From contig VXRD01000104.1 in NCBI GenBank assembly GCA_009838845.1, positions 62,001-126,000 on the forward strand: 64,000 nt of DNA. The letters are read 5' to 3'. How positions within the stretch are numbered: the stretch's first letter is position 1; each line of letters starts with the position of its first letter. Below are positions 60,101-64,000 of this stretch, in pieces. The DNA is from Gemmatimonadota bacterium (GTDB lineage: Bacteria > Latescibacterota > UBA2968). Under the pieces are notes generated by a model. The model ran no database searches, was not told the DNA's origin, and worked only from the letters and a program-made list of their open reading frames with translations. The translations under genes and the position numbers were made by a program.

Positions 60101-60526
60101 ATGCGAATTATCTTGGATACCAATGTGCTTGTTTCTGCACTGCGATCAGACCTGGGGGCTTCATATAAGATTATATCTCAATTGCCTTCCGAGAATTTTC
60201 AGATCGCTCTGACGGTACCTTTGTATTTGGAGTATCAAGATGTTCTTACACGTCCAGAAAACATGACTGGTGCGAGTAACCGAAATGACATTCTCAACTT
60301 TCTTCGTTATCTGTGCAGCATTGCACATCAACAAAAAGTGTTCTTTCTATGGCGTCCCAGGCTTGACGATCCAGAAGATGATATGGTGTTAGAAGCAGCT
60401 ATAGCTTCTCAAAGTCTTTATATTGTCACTCACAATCTCCGTCATTTTTCTGACCGTGGTATTGAGGAACAATTCGGTATTACGCCTGTCAGCCCTCGGA
60501 CCTTTCTACATCTTATTGAGGATTAA
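60101..60526 (+). CDS. PIN-domain toxin
   Basis: 141 residues with the four acidic PIN positions: I-L-D-T-N-V-L-V-S-A (Asp6), L-Y-L-E-Y-Q-D-V-L (Glu), D-D-P-E-D-D-M-V-L-E-A-A and the C-terminal I-V-T-H-N-L-R-H-F. It belongs to the 'putative toxin component, PIN family' group of Mg-dependent ribonucleases. The antitoxin follows after 5 nt, so the order is toxin first. No clear ribosome site; the preceding gap (59953-60100) shows nothing else. Confidence 0.88.
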   Translation: MRIILDTNVLVSALRSDLGASYKIISQLPSENFQIALTVPLYLEYQDVLTRPENMTGASNRNDILNFLRYLCSIAHQQKVFFLWRPRLDDPEDDMVLEAAIASQSLYIVTHNLRHFSDRGIEEQFGITPVSPRTFLHLIED

Positions 60527-60531
60527 GAACG

Positions 60532-60768
60532 ATGGGTGCATTCACTATTCACTTGCCAAATTCACTGCATGACAAAATCGAAGAACTGGCCAAAGCAGAA
60601 GGTTTATCGGTCAATCAGTTTATGGTGACCGCTGCTGCTGAAAAGATAGCTGCATTACTTCCAGAGGACTATCTAACTCAAGAGGCGAAACAAGGCAAAC
60701 GTGCGGATTTTGAAAAAGTCTTAAAGGCCGTTCCCCACATTGAACCAGAAGAACACGACCGGCTCTGA
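60532..60768 (+). CDS. Ribbon-helix-helix antitoxin (HicB/Arc-like)
   Basis: 78 residues. T-I-H-L-P-N-S-L-H-D-K-I-E-E-L-A-K-A-E-G-L-S-V-N-Q-F is a textbook ribbon-helix-helix DNA-binding start, followed by a short acidic tail (E-P-E-E-H-D-R-L) that would bind the PIN toxin upstream. Presumed to neutralise the toxin and repress the operon. Confidence 0.85.
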   Translation: MGAFTIHLPNSLHDKIEELAKAEGLSVNQFMVTAAAEKIAALLPEDYLTQEAKQGKRADFEKVLKAVPHIEPEEHDRL

Positions 60769-60992
60769 ATATATGCCATCTTTCTGACTTGAACCATCCG
60801 TCCCTGTCTGGATCAGCATGGGCAAAATTCTTCTGTCGGAGCGGTGTACAACTTTAACAGAAGTTCACCATTATTTAGGATACCCCCCACACCTCCTGAG
60901 CCTCGTTGTTCTATCTATCCTCTCATCCTCACCCATCCTGTAATATCTCTGCTTGTCCTAAAACTTTTCAATGTTCATAAAGTGGGAAATCT

Positions 60993-61904
60993 ATGTACAT
61001 TCCAGACACCTTATCGTCTAATCCAAAATGGGCTGAATGGATCGAACGGCTGCCAGATATCGTCGCTGCGTGTGCAAAGCGGTGGGATCTTCGAATTGAA
61101 GACCCCATGACAGAAGAGTATGCCGAGATGTCCTATAGCTATATCGCACCAGCGACGGATGCGAAGGGCACAGAGGTTGTTCTGAAAATTGGCTCGCCCG
61201 TGCAACTGGCGGAAATCTGGCAACAAGAGTGCCACGCGCTGCAACTTTGCAATGGTAATGGTACGGTCAAGTTACTCGATTTTGACGAGGCTTTGGGCGT
61301 GCTGATGCTCGAGCGCATCCGCCCAGGTGTTCCTCTGGGTGTTTGCCCGGATGACGAGGAGAATACGCGCATTGCCGCTCGACTGATGAAAAAGTTCTGG
61401 CAACCCGTTCCAAAAATTCACAGTTTTCGACCAACAGCTTATGAAATAGATGGTTTTGACAAGTTGCGCCAAAAATACAATGGTAGTACCGGGCCGCTGC
61501 CCGAAAAATGGGTTGTGCGCGCCGAAATGCTTTACGATGAGTTGATGAGCACCAGTACAGAAACGGTTGTTTTGCACGGCGATTTGCACCACTGGAATAT
61601 CTTGAGTTCAGAGCGCGAGCCGTATCTCGTCATTGATCCCAAAGGTTATTTTGGCGATCCGGGTTACGAGGTCGGTGCTTTTTTGGCGAATTATCCCGAC
61701 GCATCCTGTGAAGGATGTGACCGGGGCGAAATCGATGTTCGCCGCGTGGAGATTATGGCCGAAGAATTGGATATCCCGCGCGAGCGAATTATTAAATGGG
61801 GTCTGGTTCTGGCTTTAATCTGGGCGAGGTGGAGTGAGGATACGCCCGAAGAATTTTGGCGTACAGATATCAGTCGCGCCCAGGCGTTGGATCAGTTGCT
61901 TTAG
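60993..61904 (+). CDS. Aminoglycoside/hydroxyurea phosphotransferase-like kinase
   Basis: 303 residues. Kinase-like fold of the APH(6)/hydroxyurea-resistance group: V-V-L-K-I-G-S-P (ATP Lys), V-L-H-G-D-L-H-H-W-N-I-L (catalytic loop) and V-I-D-P-K-G-Y-F-G-D-P (metal Asp). Cytoplasmic phosphorylation of a small molecule, drug or metabolite; resistance is not proven. No strong ribosome site. The 220-bp gap upstream is pyrimidine-rich (ATCCT runs) and otherwise empty. A sulfatase gene follows 37 nt later. Confidence 0.88.
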   Translation: MYIPDTLSSNPKWAEWIERLPDIVAACAKRWDLRIEDPMTEEYAEMSYSYIAPATDAKGTEVVLKIGSPVQLAEIWQQECHALQLCNGNGTVKLLDFDEALGVLMLERIRPGVPLGVCPDDEENTRIAARLMKKFWQPVPKIHSFRPTAYEIDGFDKLRQKYNGSTGPLPEKWVVRAEMLYDELMSTSTETVVLHGDLHHWNILSSEREPYLVIDPKGYFGDPGYEVGAFLANYPDASCEGCDRGEIDVRRVEIMAEELDIPRERIIKWGLVLALIWARWSEDTPEEFWRTDISRAQALDQLL

Positions 61905-61941
61905 ATGATGTGTCATATCACACTAACCGTAAGGAGATTTT

Positions 61942-63330
61942 ATGTCTGACCGTCCAAATATTCTGATGATTATGTCCGATGAGCACGACCCGGCAGTGAT
62001 GGGGTGTTATGGGGATTCTATTGTGCAAACGCCACATATGGATCGACTATCAGAAGAAGGTGTTGTGTTTGATGCGGCTTATACGACGTCACCGCTTTGC
62101 GCGCCTGCGCGTGCGAGTTTTACGGCGGTGCAATACGTGAGTCGCTGTGGGGTGTGGACCAATGATTGTCAGTTGCCTTCTGACGATTATCCTTCGCTGC
62201 CTCACGCGCTGAATGCGGTGGGCTATGAATGCTGGCTGGGAGGCAAGATGCATTTTGCGGGTGCGCATCGCTATGGTTTTCGCGATGTTTATCCCGGTAC
62301 GAACCAGGGTGACAGGAGTGGCAAGGGCGGGCGGCGAGCGTTTGATGATCTGAGTGAATCGAGTTTTGGTTGGGAAGGACGGGTGGCGGCTTTTAAGACG
62401 AGTGATACATCGCCCGTTTTGGAGAAGGACCGCAAGGTGACGGCGGAGTGCAGTGCGTTTTTGCAGAATCGATCGGCGGATGATAAGCCGTTCTTTTTGC
62501 TAGCCGGTTATGTGGCACCGCATTTTCCGTTGACTATTCCAGAAGAATATTACGCGCCTTACAAAGATAAGGTGCCCATGCCCGAGATTCCCGAGGGTTT
62601 TTTGGATACGTTGCCGACCAATTACAAGCATTTGCGCGCCGGGTTTGGGGTGACAAAGGCGACGCCCGAGCAGACGAAGTTGGGGCGGGAGCTTTACTGG
62701 GGTTTTGTGAATTGGCTGGACGATGAGGTCGGCAAGTTGCTCGCCGCGCTCAATGATTCCGAAGTGGCGGATAATACGATTGTGATTTACTGCACGGATC
62801 ACGGCGAGAACAAGGGCGATCACGGGTTGTGGTGGAAGAACAATATGTATGAGCACGCTTCGCGGACGCCGCTGATTGTATCTTTTCCAAAACGCTGGGC
62901 AGGGGGACAACGGCGGACGGGTGTGTGTTCACTGGTGGATCTGGCGCAGACGATAGCAGAGATCGGCGGGGCGGAACGCTCGGATGACTGGGATGGCGAG
63001 TCGTTGCTCAATTATCTGGACGATGGGAATAGCGAGTGGCGGGATATTGCTGTGAGCGAATACTACGCCCACAATATTGCGTCGGGTATGACAATGGTTC
63101 GGCAGGGTCCGTGGAAATACGTGTATCACGCGCGGTTTGACGAGGTGCATGGACCCGAACGGGAGTTGTACAATTTGGAGGAGGATGCCGGGGAATTTAA
63201 CAATCTGGCAAATGATCCCGCGCAGGCCGATCGCATTGCGCAATTGCACGATTTGTTGGCGAGGGAATTGAGACGCGATCCCGAAGATGCCGAGGCGCAA
63301 AGCCGAGCGGATTTGGCGAAGGGGTATTGA
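61942..63330 (+). CDS. Sulfatase (Cys-type)
   Basis: 462 residues. I-M-S-D-E-H-D-P near the start, FGly motif C53-A-P-A-R, Y-C-T-D-H-G-E-N-K-G-D-H-G-L-W-W and C-terminal E-E-D-A-G-E-F-N-N-L-A-N-D-P. The closest relative in the window by motif wording is the sulfatase at 16149 (H-G-L/M-W-W-K). No signal peptide. AAGGAG lies 7 nt before the ATG. Its stop overlaps the next start (TGATG). Confidence 0.93.
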   Translation: MSDRPNILMIMSDEHDPAVMGCYGDSIVQTPHMDRLSEEGVVFDAAYTTSPLCAPARASFTAVQYVSRCGVWTNDCQLPSDDYPSLPHALNAVGYECWLGGKMHFAGAHRYGFRDVYPGTNQGDRSGKGGRRAFDDLSESSFGWEGRVAAFKTSDTSPVLEKDRKVTAECSAFLQNRSADDKPFFLLAGYVAPHFPLTIPEEYYAPYKDKVPMPEIPEGFLDTLPTNYKHLRAGFGVTKATPEQTKLGRELYWGFVNWLDDEVGKLLAALNDSEVADNTIVIYCTDHGENKGDHGLWWKNNMYEHASRTPLIVSFPKRWAGGQRRTGVCSLVDLAQTIAEIGGAERSDDWDGESLLNYLDDGNSEWRDIAVSEYYAHNIASGMTMVRQGPWKYVYHARFDEVHGPERELYNLEEDAGEFNNLANDPAQADRIAQLHDLLARELRRDPEDAEAQSRADLAKGY

Positions 63331-64000
63331 TGGACCTGTCGTTATACGAGACGATCTGGCTGGTCGGCGCGGCGATTGCCGCCGGGTTGCTCTGGGGCAT
63401 TTTTGTTTCGGCGATAAAGCGGAAGGGTACGCCGCTGCCGCTGTTGTTGTTGATTTCGGCGGGGGCACTCTGGTACACGGGGGATGCGTTGCGCATTTTG
63501 ATCGCGCAGGCTGCGCCGGATGCCGGTGCGGTGAATTATGCAGCGCATCTGGCGCGTTTTGGGCTGGATTTTTTGCCGTCTGCGCTGCTGGGAACCGTGC
63601 TGGCTTTTGCAGATGAGCACAAGGTGGCGCGTGGGTTGCGGCGGTATCTCATTCCGATCACTTTTGTGCCGGGGATAATCATTTTTTTGATTGGCATGTC
63701 TCAAGCGCCGATCAAGCGCGTGAGTTTTAGTCTGTATGCTATTGCTATGCTTCTGTTCTCGGCGTATCTCTGCCGGGGATTTGCGATGCGGTCAGAGACA
63801 GAGGTGCATAAGGTGTTTTATCGGCTGATGGCATTCGCGCTGACGGGTATCGCGGTTTTGACGGTTTTTGCGTATCCGATTGGGTTGCTTCAAAGTGCTG
63901 TTGTAGGACCGGTGCTCGCGCTGGTGCTTTTTCTTTCGCCTATCGCGCCAGCGTATATTCTGGGTTATTTTATTTATCGGTACAGCTTTTTCCAGATTGT
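63330..64000 (+). CDS. Polytopic membrane protein, probable N-terminal sensor of a histidine kinase (truncated by window end)
   Basis: The ATG overlaps the sulfatase stop by one base (TGATG), so the two are translationally coupled. 223 codons are visible: about seven transmembrane helices, ending Y-I-L-G-Y-F-I-Y-R-Y-S-F-F-Q-I, a phrase often found just before the kinase core in 7TM-type sensor kinases. The kinase part would lie beyond the window, so the role is inference. Confidence 0.7.
   Translation, partial: MDLSLYETIWLVGAAIAAGLLWGIFVSAIKRKGTPLPLLLLISAGALWYTGDALRILIAQAAPDAGAVNYAAHLARFGLDFLPSALLGTVLAFADEHKVARGLRRYLIPITFVPGIIIFLIGMSQAPIKRVSFSLYAIAMLLFSAYLCRGFAMRSETEVHKVFYRLMAFALTGIAVLTVFAYPIGLLQSAVVGPVLALVLFLSPIAPAYILGYFIYRYSFFQI

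Overview
The window looks like chromosome from an uncultured Gram-negative bacterium. Three things point that way: an RND/adaptor/TolC tripartite pump, several lipoproteins, and an outer-membrane beta-barrel ending in Phe. The accessory repertoire (four Cys-type sulfatases, two PhyH dioxygenases, four Gfo/Idh/MocA oxidoreductases, a heparinase II/III-like lyase, a CocE/NonD hydrolase, a serpin) resembles Poribacteria/Latescibacterota-type genomes. That placement is inference from gene content; no rRNA gene is present to settle it.

Layout. 1-1366: flank of the division cluster on the minus strand (yggS, yggT, start of divIVA). 1574-6908: a two-lobed alpha/beta hydrolase, an orphan SsuB/TauB-type ABC ATPase, a two-domain polyphosphate:AMP phosphotransferase and an oxidoreductase. 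7000-9262: a small accessory island with an AAA ATPase, a PD-(D/E)XK-like protein with a broken 5' end, and a hairpin repeat. 9308-10993: recJ. 11156-16097: a PspA envelope-stress neighbourhood (YbjN-like, PspA, DUF4178 on plus; lipoprotein, DUF350, membrane spermidine synthase on minus). 16149-20706: sulfatase, two tandem PhyH proteins, serpin. 20922-36727: mostly housekeeping and envelope genes (B12-binding radical SAM, trxA, holA, RND operon, folP, ftsH, tilS, OM barrel, TlpA-like). 37017-41760: symporter, oxidoreductase, Gly-rich secreted protein, lipoprotein hydrolase.

41896-50760 is the most disturbed part. It has two tandem sulfatases, a GC-rich isochorismatase-family gene fused at its end to a Uma2 fragment, the orphan 3' end of a lost third sulfatase, a CocE/NonD hydrolase, a Phd/RelE-type toxin-antitoxin pair, an AT-rich orphan gene and a DUF6979-like gene. 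50891-58517 holds carbohydrate and peptide metabolism genes. 58623-59952 encodes two adjacent membrane-anchored proteins with CutA-like C-terminal domains. 60101-64000 has a PIN/antitoxin pair, an APH-family kinase, a fourth sulfatase and the membrane part of a probable sensor kinase.

The observations I rate highest are: (1) the PhyH protein at 18606-19355, whose Fe-binding HxD motif reads H-A-G exactly where its tandem paralogue has H-R-D, the signature of Fe/2-oxoglutarate halogenases; (2) the paired membrane-tethered CutA-like proteins; (3) the AAA ATPase/nuclease-like pair with a one-base lesion; (4) the recombination scar at 44928-46204; and (5) a dispersed hairpin repeat with a compensatory base-pair change. 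No rRNA, tRNA or CRISPR array was recognised.
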